DNA from: Subtercola boreus
GTDB lineage: Bacteria > Actinomycetota > Actinomycetes > Actinomycetales > Microbacteriaceae
NCBI RefSeq assembly: GCF_006716115.1
Contig: NZ_VFOO01000001.1
Span: 3,348,001 to 3,412,000 of the forward strand
Direction of reading: 5' to 3'
Length of the DNA stretch: 64,000 nucleotides
The notes beneath the pieces were generated by a model. That model was not told the origin of the DNA. It saw nothing but the letters and a program-made list of their open reading frames with translations, and made no database searches. Each line of letters begins with the position of its first letter. Position 1 is the stretch's first letter. Positions 28,118-37,302 of this stretch are shown here, one piece after another. Both the position numbers and the translations under genes were made by a program.

Positions 28118-29310
28118 GCCAGCGACCTCGCCTCGAGGAACTCGGCCGTGATCTCTGCGTCGTGCTGCCCGAGCTTCGGGGCGGGTACCGAGCTCCGCAG
28201 CACGCGACCGTCGATGCGGATAGGGCTCCGTGTCGTGGTGAGTGTCAGCTCGCGGCCCGAATCGGTGTGCCCGTCGCCGCGCACGACTTGCTGTGTCATC
28301 TCGATCGCGCGGAAACCGTCGTGGTCGACGAGCTGTTCGAGCGTCAGTACCGGGGCGCACCAGACGTCCCCGGCGTCGAGAAGGTCGAGCCAGTGCTCGG
28401 TGGTCTCGAGGGCGAGGTGCGCGGAGAGCAGAGCCTCGATCTGGTCCTGGTGGCTCCACCAGGAGTCCGGGTCGCTGAAGCTCTGCAGGGAATCCAGACC
28501 CAGCAGCCGACCGACCTTCGGGATCGGGTTCATCGCGAGGGAGAGGTACCCGTCGCTCGTCGGGAAGACGCCGTACGGCGCGGGCAGGAAGGCGTTCGCC
28601 GAATTCGGGCCGTTCCGCTTTACCGTGACCGTGCTGTCGTTGAGGTGGGTGCTCAGCAGTTCGAACTGCAGGTCGAGCATCGCTTCGAGCAGGCTCGTCT
28701 GCACGAGCCCCCCGCGGCCGGTGCGGAACCGCCGCACGAGCAGGGCCGTGACGCCCTCCGCGAGGTGGCACGACGTCAGGTGGTCGGCGATCGAGAGGCC
28801 GACGGGCACGGGCGGGTCGTCACGCGAACCCTGCAGCCACGGGATGCCGGAGATCGACTGGGCGAGCAGGTCCTGGCCGGGTCGATCCTTCCACGGGCCG
28901 GTGTCGCCGTAACCGCTGGCCGAACCGTAGACGATGCGCGGGTTCAGGGCGGCGACGGATTCGTAGTCGAGCCCGATCCGTTCCATCACGCCGGGCCGGA
29001 AGTTCTGGATGATGACATCGGCCTGCAGCACGAGCTTCTTCACGCGTTCGAGGTCGCCGGCGTTCTTCAGATCGGCGGTCATGCCCTCCTTGTTGCGGTT
29101 CATCGCGTGGAAGGAGATGGTGTCGCCGTCGGCCACCCGCCCGGCGAAGGCGAGCCCGCGCCCGATGTCGCCCACCCCGGGGCGTTCGATCTTGATGACC
29201 CGGGCACCCAGGTCGGCCAGTCGCATCGCGGCAACGGGACCGGCGAGGAACTGGCTGAAGTCGAGCACGAGGATGCCGGAGAGGGGCAGGTCGGAATCAT
29301 CGGATGTCAC
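28114..29310 (-). CDS. CaiB/BaiF class III CoA transferase
   Basis: A 398-residue family III CoA transferase. Signatures include VLDFSQFLAGPVAAMRLADL, the NRNKEGMTADLKN motif and GQDLLAQSISG with the catalytic Asp. It moves CoA between two carboxylic acids. GTG start at 29310. It is the first gene of a three-gene operon with the binding-protein-like and MaoC genes, divergent from the ADH-SDR-aldolase-kinase operon. The acid it activates is not predictable. Confidence 0.88.
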   Translation of the reverse strand: MTSDDSDLPLSGILVLDFSQFLAGPVAAMRLADLGARVIKIERPGVGDIGRGLAFAGRVADGDTISFHAMNRNKEGMTADLKNAGDLERVKKLVLQADVIIQNFRPGVMERIGLDYESVAALNPRIVYGSASGYGDTGPWKDRPGQDLLAQSISGIPWLQGSRDDPPVPVGLSIADHLTSCHLAEGVTALLVRRFRTGRGGLVQTSLLEAMLDLQFELLSTHLNDSTVTVKRNGPNSANAFLPAPYGVFPTSDGYLSLAMNPIPKVGRLLGLDSLQSFSDPDSWWSHQDQIEALLSAHLALETTEHWLDLLDAGDVWCAPVLTLEQLVDHDGFRAIEMTQQVVRGDGHTDSGRELTLTTTRSPIRIDGRVLRSSVPAPKLGQHDAEITAEFLEARSLA

Positions 29311-29334
29311 GGGGGCTCGCTTTCGTGGTGCGCA

Positions 29335-29347
29335 ATCGTTTGATCAC
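29335..29347. promoter_or_regulatory. Shared operator motif GTGATCAAACGAT (copy 2)
   Basis: Exact reverse-complement copy of 19741-19753. It lies about 25 bases before the CoA-transferase start. A weak promoter (TTGCCC and TCTAAG, minus strand) precedes it. Confidence 0.55.
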
Positions 29348-29405
29348 ACCTTAGATGCTGGATGCAGGCGGGGGCAAGTCTCTGGTCCGTGCGCGACCCG
29401 ATGGG

Positions 29406-29432
29406 TATAGTGGGAGAATCATCAGATGAATT
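29406..29432 (+). promoter_or_regulatory. Promoter of the ADH operon with ATCAGATGAATT operator
   Basis: TATAGT (29406-29411) forms a -10 box; no clear -35 is seen. ATCAGATGAATT at 29421-29432 lies on the expected start point. Its core TCATCAGATGA is a perfect dyad around the central A. The motif is shared with the fucose locus. Confidence 0.55.
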
Positions 29433-29466
29433 GGCGCACTGCTGCGTCGATGACGGAGGAGAAGCT

Positions 29467-30513
29467 GTGCTGACCGCGAACTATGTGGGCGAGAACACGA
29501 TCGACATCAGGGAGGCCGAACCCGCGCCGCCCGCCCCGGGGGAGGTGCAGCTGCGGGTGGCCTTCGCCGGCATCTGCGGAACCGACCTGCACATCCTGCA
29601 CGGCAGCATGGATGCCCGGGTGAGCCTCCCCGCGATCATCGGCCACGAGATGTCGGGCACGATCTCGGCCCTGGGCGATGGCGTGACGGGGTGGTCTGTC
29701 GGCGACGCGGTCACCGTGATGCCGCTCGACTGGGACGGCACCTGCCCGGCCTGCCTCGCCGGCAACCAGCACATCTGCCAGAACCTCGACTTCATCGGCA
29801 TCGACTCGCCGGGTGCGCTGCAGGCTTCGTGGAACGTGAAGGCGAGCGTACTGGTGGCGCTTCCGCCGACGCTCCGGCTCGACCACGCGGCCCTCGTCGA
29901 GCCGGCCGCCGTCGCCGTGCACGACGTGCGCCGTTCGGCGTTGGTCGCGGGCGAGAAGGCCGTCGTGATCGGTGGCGGGCCGATCGGGGTGCTCATCGCG
30001 ACCGTCGCGCGGCGCTTCGGCGGCGAAGTGGTGGTCATCGAGCTCGACGCCGCCCGCCGCCGGGCCGTGGCCGACCTGGGGTTCGCCGTGCTCGATCCGG
30101 CGGCTGTCGACCAGGTCGAATGGGTGACCGAGTGGACCGGCGGGGCCGGGGCCGACGTGGTCTTCGAGGTCTCCGGTGCGGCGAGTGCGGTGCTCGGAGC
30201 AACCTCGCTCGCGAAGGTACGCGGCCGGCTCGTGGTGGTGGCGATCCATCCGACGCCCCGGCCGATCGACCTGCAACGACTGTTCTGGCGGGAACTCACG
30301 ATCATCGGCGCCCGCGTCTACGAGCGGGCAGACTTCGAGACCGCTGTCGACCTGCTCGACGAGGGCGCGATTCCCGCCGACCTGCTGATCACCCGGATCG
30401 TGCCGCTCGCCGAGACGGCCAGTGCGTTCGCCGACCTCGCGGAGGGCCGGGCGATGAAGATCCTGGTCGACTGCCAGGCGGGGTCGTCGGATGACTCGGG
30501 GGCGGCGTCATGA
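29467..30513 (+). CDS. Zinc-dependent alcohol dehydrogenase (sugar/sugar-acid type)
   Basis: A 348-residue medium-chain dehydrogenase. The catalytic zinc site shows GICGTDLH and GHEMSG, and the cofactor loop is VIGGGPIGVLIA. The structural zinc lobe keeps three of four cysteines (GTCPACLAGNQHIC); the first is replaced, so that zinc may be missing. GTG 29467 follows GGAGGA at six bases; the frame extends upstream across the operator and is not coding there. It likely oxidises a hydroxyl of a hexonate or polyol, like idonate or galactonate 5-dehydrogenases. First gene of a four-gene operon. Confidence 0.87.
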   Translation: MLTANYVGENTIDIREAEPAPPAPGEVQLRVAFAGICGTDLHILHGSMDARVSLPAIIGHEMSGTISALGDGVTGWSVGDAVTVMPLDWDGTCPACLAGNQHICQNLDFIGIDSPGALQASWNVKASVLVALPPTLRLDHAALVEPAAVAVHDVRRSALVAGEKAVVIGGGPIGVLIATVARRFGGEVVVIELDAARRRAVADLGFAVLDPAAVDQVEWVTEWTGGAGADVVFEVSGAASAVLGATSLAKVRGRLVVVAIHPTPRPIDLQRLFWRELTIIGARVYERADFETAVDLLDEGAIPADLLITRIVPLAETASAFADLAEGRAMKILVDCQAGSSDDSGAAS

Positions 30514-31331
30514 CCGAAGGCGGTGAGCCCGGGGTCGACGCGAAGAACGGGGGTGCCGGCATCCGGGGCCGCGGGCCCTTCGACCTGACCGGCACCCTCG
30601 CGGTGGTGACCGGTGCGAAACGCGGCATCGGACTCGCGATGGCGGAGGCGCTCGCAGCGGCCGGCGCGGACATCATCGGGGTGAGCGCCACGATCGAGGC
30701 GCAGGGCAGTGAGGCTGCCCGGCGGGTCGAGGCGCTCGGGCGTTCGTTCGAGGGCATTGCGGTCGACTTCGCCGACCGGGCCGCCGTCGAGGCGCTGGGG
30801 GCTGACCTCGCGGGGCGGGAGCGAGGGGTGGACATCCTCGTCAACAACGCCGGAACGATCGAACGGCAGCCGGCGGCCGAGCACTCGCTCGAGCTGTGGG
30901 ACAGGGTGCTCGAAGTCAACCTGTCGAGCCCGTTCGTGCTGACGCAGGCGGTTGCGCGGTCGATGATCGCGCGCGGTCACGGCAAGATCATCTTCACCGC
31001 GAGCCTGCTGAGCTTCCAGGGGGGTATCACCGTTCCGGGGTACACAGCCTCGAAGTCGGCGATCGCCGGGCTGACCAAAGCGCTCGCCAACGAGTGGATG
31101 CCGCACGGCATCACGGTGAACGCGATCGCGCCGGGCTACATCGCGACCGACAACACGCAGGCCCTGCAGGACGACCCCGAGCGGTCGGCGGGCATCCTCT
31201 CCCGCATCCCGGCCGGCCGGTGGGGGCGGGCAGTCGACCTCGGTGGGGCGACGGTGTTCCTCGCATCGTCCGCGTCGGACTACGTCACGGGCGTGACGCT
31301 GCCCGTCGACGGCGGCTGGCTCGGGCGATGA
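30510..31331 (+). CDS. SDR-family oxidoreductase (2-deoxy-gluconate/gluconate 5-dehydrogenase type)
   Basis: A 273-residue short-chain dehydrogenase. Motifs are VTGAKRGIGLAMAEAL, NNAGTIERQPA, FTASLLSFQGG and YTASKSAIAGL with the catalytic Ser-Tyr-Lys. The NAGTIERQPA and WMPHGITVNAIAPGY blocks resemble KduD/gluconate 5-dehydrogenase proteins. It probably reduces or oxidises the keto group produced by the preceding ADH. The ATG overlaps the ADH stop by four bases. Confidence 0.83.
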   Translation: MTEGGEPGVDAKNGGAGIRGRGPFDLTGTLAVVTGAKRGIGLAMAEALAAAGADIIGVSATIEAQGSEAARRVEALGRSFEGIAVDFADRAAVEALGADLAGRERGVDILVNNAGTIERQPAAEHSLELWDRVLEVNLSSPFVLTQAVARSMIARGHGKIIFTASLLSFQGGITVPGYTASKSAIAGLTKALANEWMPHGITVNAIAPGYIATDNTQALQDDPERSAGILSRIPAGRWGRAVDLGGATVFLASSASDYVTGVTLPVDGGWLGR

Positions 31332-32035
31332 GCGGCGGGATGACCGGCGGCGCCCGGCCCGGCGATGCGATGCCTGCCGGCGCGGTCGCCGGGGGAGCGC
31401 CGGAGGAGTCGGTGCCGGACGCGCTCCGGCGCGTCGGCGTGGTGCCCGTCATCGTCATCGACGACGCCGTCGACGTGCCGGCGCTCGCCGAGGCGCTGCT
31501 CTCCGGCGGGATCACAGCTGCCGAGATCACCCTCCGCACTCCGGCCGGTTCGGCAGCCATCGCCGCCGCCGCCCGCGTCGACGGGCTCCTCGTCGGTGCC
31601 GGCACGGTGACCACCCTCGAGCAGGTCGATCGCGCCGCGGATGCCGGGGCCAGGTTCATCGTCAGCCCGGGATTCGATCCCGAACTCGTCGAACGCGCTC
31701 TGTCGCGGGGGCTGGTCGTGCTGCCCGGGGTCGCGACGGCGTCGGAGGCGCAGGCCGCGGTGCGGTCCGGGCTCGCCGCGGTGAAGCTCTTCCCGATCAG
31801 CCAGCTCGGCGGGGTCGACTTCGTCAGTGCCCTGGCCGGGCCGTTCCCGATGCTGGAGTTCATGCCGAGCGGTGGGGTGACGGCGGCGAACGTCACCGGG
31901 TACCTCGAACATCCGGCCGTCTTCGCTGTCGGCGGCGGATGGATCGCGCCACGCGCCCTCATCGCCGAGAAGCGTTTCGCCGAGATCGCGCGGAACGCCG
32001 CCCACGTCGCCCGGCTCGTCGGGTCGCTGCGATGA
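31328..32035 (+). CDS. 2-dehydro-3-deoxy-phosphogluconate (KDPG/KDPGal) aldolase
   Basis: A 235-residue class I aldolase of the Eda family. The catalytic Glu lies in AAEITLRTPAG and the Schiff-base Lys in AAVKLFPIS; VGAGTVTTLEQ and FMPSGGVTAANV are phosphate-site motifs. About 35 N-terminal residues (Gly/Ala/Pro rich) precede the barrel. It splits the phosphorylated 2-keto-3-deoxy acid to pyruvate and glyceraldehyde 3-phosphate. Starts and stops overlap by four bases with both neighbours. Confidence 0.9.
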   Translation: MSGGMTGGARPGDAMPAGAVAGGAPEESVPDALRRVGVVPVIVIDDAVDVPALAEALLSGGITAAEITLRTPAGSAAIAAAARVDGLLVGAGTVTTLEQVDRAADAGARFIVSPGFDPELVERALSRGLVVLPGVATASEAQAAVRSGLAAVKLFPISQLGGVDFVSALAGPFPMLEFMPSGGVTAANVTGYLEHPAVFAVGGGWIAPRALIAEKRFAEIARNAAHVARLVGSLR

Positions 32036-33033
32036 GCGCAGGCGGCGCCGGAGGGGCCGACGGTACAGACGGAACCGCCGCGGCCAGCGCGCCCCGCGTC
32101 GTCACCTTCGGCGAGACCATGGCGCTGTTCGTCTCCGCGACCCCGGCGCCGTTGGCCCATGTCGACTCCCTCGCCCTCCGCATCGGGGGCGCCGAATCGA
32201 ACGTCGCGATCGCGCTCCACCGGCTCGGCACCGCGGTCACCTGGGTCGGCCGGGTCGGCGATGACAGCCTCGGTGAACTCATCGCGCGGGAGCTCCGCGC
32301 CGAGGGGTTCGACTCACGCGCCCTTGTCAACCCCGGTCGACAGACCGGCTTGATGGTGAAAGAGAAGCGTACGGCCGAGAGCACCCGGGTCTCGTACTAC
32401 CGGAGCGGTTCCGCGGGCAGCACACTCGCTCCCGAAGACCTCGGCGACACCGGCATCGCCTCGGCCTCGCTGCTGCATGTCACGGGCATCACCCCGGCGC
32501 TCTCCGCCTCTGCCAGCGCGGCCACCGAACACGCGATCGCGCTGGCCGCGGCATCCGGAGTCGCCGTCTCGTTCGATGTCAACCACAGGCCCTCGCTCTG
32601 GGCGGATCGCGACCCGGCAGCCCTCTACCGGTCGATTGCGGCGCGCTCGCAGCTCGTCTTCGCGGGCGAGGACGAAGCCCGACTGCTGGTTCCGGATGCC
32701 CGGACCCCTGCAGAGCTTGCCGCCGGTATCGCCGCTCTCGGCCCCCGGCACGTGGTGATCAAGCTCGGCGCGGACGGCGCGTACGCGCTGGTCGGCGGGG
32801 TGGCCTACAGCGAGTCGGCCGTCCCCGTGGTCGTGGTGGACACGGTGGGGGCCGGCGACGGTTTCGTGGCCGGCTACCTCTCCGAGTACCTGGCTGGGCA
32901 CGGGGCCCCGACCTGTCTGAAGACGGCAGTCACCGTGGGTGCGTTCGCCTGCCTCGCTGCCGGCGACTGGGAGGGCCTGCCGAAGCGCCACGAGCTCAGC
33001 TTGCTGCACGCCACGGAGCCGGTCACCCGCTGA
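32032..33033 (+). CDS. PfkB-family sugar kinase, probable 2-keto-3-deoxygluconate kinase
   Basis: A 333-residue ribokinase-family kinase. IGGAESNVAIALHRLG is the PfkB N-terminal signature and DTVGAGDGFVAGYLSE holds the catalytic Asp and anion hole. The motif MALFVSATPAPLAHVDSL fits KDG kinases. It should make the phosphorylated substrate of the aldolase encoded just before. Last gene of the operon, followed by a hairpin. Confidence 0.86.
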   Translation: MSAGGAGGADGTDGTAAASAPRVVTFGETMALFVSATPAPLAHVDSLALRIGGAESNVAIALHRLGTAVTWVGRVGDDSLGELIARELRAEGFDSRALVNPGRQTGLMVKEKRTAESTRVSYYRSGSAGSTLAPEDLGDTGIASASLLHVTGITPALSASASAATEHAIALAAASGVAVSFDVNHRPSLWADRDPAALYRSIAARSQLVFAGEDEARLLVPDARTPAELAAGIAALGPRHVVIKLGADGAYALVGGVAYSESAVPVVVVDTVGAGDGFVAGYLSEYLAGHGAPTCLKTAVTVGAFACLAAGDWEGLPKRHELSLLHATEPVTR

Positions 33034-33148
33034 CCCCCTGCCGCGCGCCCTGCCGTGCCCCTCGGCCGCCCGCTGCCGTGGCCCCCTTGCTCCCGGCCCC
33101 AGCCCCACCCGACCCCGCCGCCGCACGTGCATGGAACTTCGCGCGCCA

Positions 33149-33194
33149 GTTTGTCGCTTCCGCTGGTGCGCGCGCAGGCGCGGAAGCGACAAAC
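33149..33194. terminator. 15-bp perfect hairpin between convergent genes
   Basis: Perfect inverted repeat GTTTGTCGCTTCCGC (33149-33163) with 33180-33194, loop 16 bases. It lies in the 235-base gap between the kinase and the convergent VIT-like gene; the rest of this gap is low-complexity CGC-rich DNA without a gene. Likely a bidirectional terminator without T-tract. Confidence 0.6.
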
Positions 33195-33268
33195 GTGGGC
33201 GGAACGCACGGCGCGAGTGCGGGAGCGCGGGCGGCCGGCGGGGCGGGCGGTGGCCGGGCGCAGGTGGG

Positions 33269-33958
33269 TCAGTTCACCTCGAGCAGTACCGTGATGCCGA
33301 CCATCGCGCTGCCGATCAGCGCGAGAGCCACACCCGCGAGCCCCGAGCGGATGCGGGTGAACGGCGCCCACAGGGTGCCGACGAGAAAGAGTGACGCAAT
33401 GGCGACCCCGTTCGAGAGGTCGAGGGCCAGGTCGGGTTCGAGCGGGAGGAGGAACGGGATGATCGGCGGGAAGGTCGCGACGATCACCACCACCACGATG
33501 GCGCCGGCACCCCGGAGGTCCGCGGCGGTCAGCCTCGGTCGGTACTGCCGCTCTGCCACCTCGCCGGCGATGGTGTCGTAGATCGCCGAGGCGTGCTCCG
33601 GGCCAGTGATCTCGTCGAGAGCCGAGTCGAGGGCCTCGCGCACAGCGGTGCGGCGTTCAGCGGGCGAGTGCGGGCCGGACTGCAGCGAGTGAGCGGTGAG
33701 ATCCCACCGGCCGCGCTGGAACAGCACGTTCATCAGGTACAGCGTCGCATCGATGATCGCCCAGGCCACCGCGGTCGAGAACGCGACGGTGAGGAGGCTG
33801 TTGACGCCCTCGTCGGTGTTGATCACATCGAGGCGGGCCGTCGACGTGACGCCGATCACCATCACCAGCCCGACGACGACCTCGGGCAGGGTCTCGGCGG
33901 GGCTGAGGTTGCCGAGCACGGGGAACCGTCGCCGGAGAAGCGGGCGCCTGGTCTGCAT
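33269..33958 (-). CDS. VIT1/CCC1-like membrane protein
   Basis: A 229-residue protein with four to five membrane segments (PEVVVGLVMVIGVTSTARLD, SLLTVAFSTAVAWAIIDATL, AGAIVVVVIVATFPPIIPFL, VAIASLFLVGTLW and ALALIGSAMVGITVLL). The layout, with a soluble helical insert between spans two and three, resembles VIT/CCC1 iron-manganese transporter relatives. Metal-binding acidic residues are not clearly seen, so transport is uncertain. ATG 33958 is preferred over an upstream extension lying in the Kup promoter. Confidence 0.65.
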   Translation of the reverse strand: MQTRRPLLRRRFPVLGNLSPAETLPEVVVGLVMVIGVTSTARLDVINTDEGVNSLLTVAFSTAVAWAIIDATLYLMNVLFQRGRWDLTAHSLQSGPHSPAERRTAVREALDSALDEITGPEHASAIYDTIAGEVAERQYRPRLTAADLRGAGAIVVVVIVATFPPIIPFLLPLEPDLALDLSNGVAIASLFLVGTLWAPFTRIRSGLAGVALALIGSAMVGITVLLEVN

Positions 33959-34014
33959 CGCACCAGCTTGGCATGAGGGGACAGGTTCGTCCGTACGGGT
34001 GCGAGGATGGACCA

Positions 34015-35922
34015 ATGAAGTCCGTCAGGCGGCCAGTGAAGGCCGGAGCAGGCGGCCTCGCCGTCGCCGCACTCGGGGTCGTGTTCGGCGACATCGGCAC
34101 CAGTCCGCTGTACTCGCTGCAGACCGTCTTCAGCATCGACGGCGGGGTGGTCCAGGCGACGCCCGAAGATGTCTACGGCGTGATCTCCCTGATGTTCTGG
34201 GCCGTGACGATCGTCGTGTCGGTGAAGTACGTCTCGATCCTGATGCGCGCCGACAACGACGGTGAGGGCGGTGTCATGGCGCTCGCGGCCCTCGCGCAGC
34301 GCCTGTACGCTGCGAAGGCCGGCAAAGCGGGACTGCTCCTTCTCATCGGCATCGTCGGGGTCTCGCTGTTCTACGGCGACTCGCTGATCACGCCGGCGAT
34401 CAGTGTGCTCTCCGCTGTCGAGGGGCTCCGGATCGCGATCCCCGGGGTGGACCATCTCGTCGTGCCGATCGCCGCCGTCATCCTCACCGGCCTGTTCGCT
34501 TTCCAGAAGTACGGCACGGGCCACGTGGGCAAGTTCTTCGGCCCGGTGATGCTGCTCTGGTTCGTCGTCATCGCGGCCGCCGGGGTTCCGATGATCATCC
34601 AGGACCCCGGCGTGCTGGCCGGGCTCTCGCCGTCGTATGCGGTCGTGTTCTTCGTGGCGCACCCGGTGATCGCGTTCGTGGCCATGGGTGCTGTCGTGCT
34701 GGTCATCACGGGTGCCGAAGCGCTCTACGCCGACATGGGGCACTTCGGTCGCCCGCCGATCCGGCGCGCCTGGTTCTTCGTCGTGTTCCCCGCGCTGGTG
34801 CTGAACTATCTGGGGCAGGCAGCGCTCATCCTGAAGGATCCGGAGTCGCGGGCGAATCCGTTCTTCCTCCTGTTCCCCGACTGGGCGCGGCTGCCGGTCG
34901 TGATCCTCGCGACGGTCGCGACCGTGATCGCGAGCCAGGCCGTCATCTCGGGTGCGTTCTCTCTGACGCGCCAGGCGGTCCAACTGGGACTCCTGCCGCC
35001 GCTGACCGTGCGGCACACCTCAGAGAAGGAGGGTGGGCAGATCTACATGCCGGCGGTGAACACGCTGCTGTTCCTCGGAGTGATGACCGTGATGCTGGTC
35101 TTCCGCTCCTCGGAGGCCCTGGCGACCGCCTATGGGGTCTCGGTCACCGGCGCGCTGGTCGTCGACACGCTTCTGCTCCTGCTCGTCGCGCGCCGCCTCT
35201 GGGGCTGGGGTCCGGTGAAGATCGGCCTCGCCGCGGTCGTTTTCGGAGGGCTCGAGCTCACCTTCCTGAGCGCCAACCTCTCGAAGGTGCTGCACGGCGG
35301 GTGGGTGCCGCTGCTCGTCGCCTTCGCGGTGATCCTGGTGATGACCACCTGGCGGAAGGGACGCCAACTCGTCATCGCGGGCCGGATCGTGAAGGAGGGT
35401 TCGCTCTCGGAGTTCGTCGACGCCGTCCGCGACAAGAACGTGTTGCGCGTTCCGGGGATCGCCATCTTCCTGCACCCCAACAGGGATTCGACCCCGCTCG
35501 CCCTGCGAGCCAATCTGGAGCGCAACAAGGTGCTCCACAAGCGGGTCATCGTCGTGACTGTCGTGATCGAGAACATTCCGCACGTGCATCCGAAGGAGGC
35601 GTTCGAGTACAACGACCTCGGGTACTCCGACGACGGCATCGACCACGTGAGGGTGCGCTTCGGCTTCTCGGACACCCCGAACATCCCGCGCGCCCTCCGC
35701 CGGGCCTGTTCGCTCGGAGTGCTCGATCTGCGCGCCAAACAGATCGACGCGGCATCCTATTTCGTCTCGCGAGGAGCGATCCGGCCGACCCGCGCCCCCG
35801 GGATGGTGGCCTGGCGGAAGGCGCTCTTCGTGGGCCTCGCCCAGAACGCCGCGAACCCCGCCGCCCGGTTCGCCCTCCCCCCGAGCCGCACCGTCACCAT
35901 GGGCAGCGACATCGACATCTAG
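34015..35922 (+). CDS. kup: Low-affinity potassium uptake protein Kup
   Basis: A 635-residue KUP/HAK transporter. VVFGDIGTSPLYSLQTVF at the N-terminus is diagnostic, followed by GEGGVMALAAL and about twelve membrane spans, then a cytoplasmic C-terminal domain from about residue 450. It imports K+ with protons. ATG 34015 is about nine bases after GAGGAT. It is divergent from the VIT-like gene. Confidence 0.95.
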   Translation: MKSVRRPVKAGAGGLAVAALGVVFGDIGTSPLYSLQTVFSIDGGVVQATPEDVYGVISLMFWAVTIVVSVKYVSILMRADNDGEGGVMALAALAQRLYAAKAGKAGLLLLIGIVGVSLFYGDSLITPAISVLSAVEGLRIAIPGVDHLVVPIAAVILTGLFAFQKYGTGHVGKFFGPVMLLWFVVIAAAGVPMIIQDPGVLAGLSPSYAVVFFVAHPVIAFVAMGAVVLVITGAEALYADMGHFGRPPIRRAWFFVVFPALVLNYLGQAALILKDPESRANPFFLLFPDWARLPVVILATVATVIASQAVISGAFSLTRQAVQLGLLPPLTVRHTSEKEGGQIYMPAVNTLLFLGVMTVMLVFRSSEALATAYGVSVTGALVVDTLLLLLVARRLWGWGPVKIGLAAVVFGGLELTFLSANLSKVLHGGWVPLLVAFAVILVMTTWRKGRQLVIAGRIVKEGSLSEFVDAVRDKNVLRVPGIAIFLHPNRDSTPLALRANLERNKVLHKRVIVVTVVIENIPHVHPKEAFEYNDLGYSDDGIDHVRVRFGFSDTPNIPRALRRACSLGVLDLRAKQIDAASYFVSRGAIRPTRAPGMVAWRKALFVGLAQNAANPAARFALPPSRTVTMGSDIDI

Positions 35923-35987
35923 CGCGGCCTCCGCCCGGCCCGAGCCGGCCCGACACACTCCGCGAAGCCCCACCCTAGACTCGGTGG

Positions 35988-37268
35988 ATGCCCGATAGCC
36001 GTCGTCTCCCGCTGTGGGCGGGGCGCACGGCCGCGCTGCTCGGGATCGTGCTCGTGGCCTTCACCCTGCGTCAGGCGGTCGCGGCGATATCGCCGATCCT
36101 CGCCGACATCCGGGTGGACATCCCGATCTCGAACATCGGCGTCGGACTGCTCGGCACCCTGCCACCCATCCTGTTCGCGGCATCCGGGTTCCTCGCGCCA
36201 CGCGTCGCCCGAGGACTCGGTCTCGACGGAGGCCTGGTGCTCGCGCTGGTGCTCATGACCGCCGGTCACCTCGTTCGCGCGTTCGCCCCGGGATTCGCCG
36301 CGCTGCTCGTCGGCAGCATCGTCGCTTTCGCCGGCACAGGCATCGGCAACGTGCTGCTGCCGGCCATCGTGAGGCGGTACTTCCCCGACCGGGTCGCCCT
36401 GCTGACGGCGGTGTACGGCTGCATCGTCGGCGTGAGCACCGCCCTGCCCGCCGCCCTGGCGGCGCCGCTGGCGGATCAGCTCGGCTGGCGTTTCTCGCTC
36501 GGCATCTGGTCGGTGACCGCGGTCGTCGCGCTGGTTCCGTGGCTCGTGATCATCGTGAAGGAGCGCCGGCAGCGACTCCCGGATGCCGCCACCGCACCGT
36601 CACCAGCGCCCGACCTCGTCACGCGGCTGTGGCGGTCACGCGTGGCCCTGTCGATCACGGCCCTGTTCTCGACCAGCACGATCTGCACCTATGCGGCCTT
36701 CGCCTGGCTACCCGAGATCCTCGGTGACCTCGCCGGGTCGACGCCGAACGAGGCCGGGCTGCTTCTCGCGGTGACCGGCCTCGTCAGCGTGCCGCTCGCG
36801 CTCGTCGCACCCCTGCTCGTCGAGCGTCTGCGGAACGTCGGCTGGCTGATTGCGGCCGGTGTCGCCAGCTTCTTGCTCGGCTACCTCGGGCTGCTGCTTG
36901 CCCCTGAACCGCTCACCCTGCTGTGGGTGGTGCTCATCGGCGCGGGCTCGATTCTGTTCCCGGTCAGCCTCGTGCTCATCAATTCGCGTACGCGAACCCA
37001 CAGCGGCACGGTCGCGCTCAGTGGCTTCGCCCAGGGTGTGGCGTACGCGCTCGGTGCGCTCGGTCCGCTGCTCGTCGGGCTGCTGCACGACGCGAGCGGC
37101 GGGTGGATCGTGCCGCTGCTGTTCCTGCTCGCCGTCGCCCTCGTGGCGACCATCCCGGCGATCACACTGGCGGGGCCGGCATTCGTCGAGGACGAGCTCG
37201 CCCGCTGGACGCCGCGCCCGGACCACACCAGGCCCAGAGGTGACGCGCCAGTCCGCCGTGGGCAGTAA
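35988..37268 (+). CDS. MFS transporter, CynX/NimT type
   Basis: A 426-residue major-facilitator protein with twelve predicted spans. The N-terminus LVAFTLRQAVAAISPILADI and the central cytoplasmic linker around residue 195 are typical of the CynX/NimT group. These proteins export small aromatic or nitrogenous compounds or import cyanate; the substrate here is unknown. It stands alone, 65 bases after kup. Confidence 0.85.
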   Translation: MPDSRRLPLWAGRTAALLGIVLVAFTLRQAVAAISPILADIRVDIPISNIGVGLLGTLPPILFAASGFLAPRVARGLGLDGGLVLALVLMTAGHLVRAFAPGFAALLVGSIVAFAGTGIGNVLLPAIVRRYFPDRVALLTAVYGCIVGVSTALPAALAAPLADQLGWRFSLGIWSVTAVVALVPWLVIIVKERRQRLPDAATAPSPAPDLVTRLWRSRVALSITALFSTSTICTYAAFAWLPEILGDLAGSTPNEAGLLLAVTGLVSVPLALVAPLLVERLRNVGWLIAAGVASFLLGYLGLLLAPEPLTLLWVVLIGAGSILFPVSLVLINSRTRTHSGTVALSGFAQGVAYALGALGPLLVGLLHDASGGWIVPLLFLLAVALVATIPAITLAGPAFVEDELARWTPRPDHTRPRGDAPVRRGQ

Positions 37269-37302
37269 CCTGTGAAAAAAGCTATTCGGGGAGGGCTCAA
37301 CC

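Noticed and set aside
35020-35973. 317-residue minus-strand open frame
   Set aside because: Antisense to kup, which has full family motifs; no ribosome site or family match.
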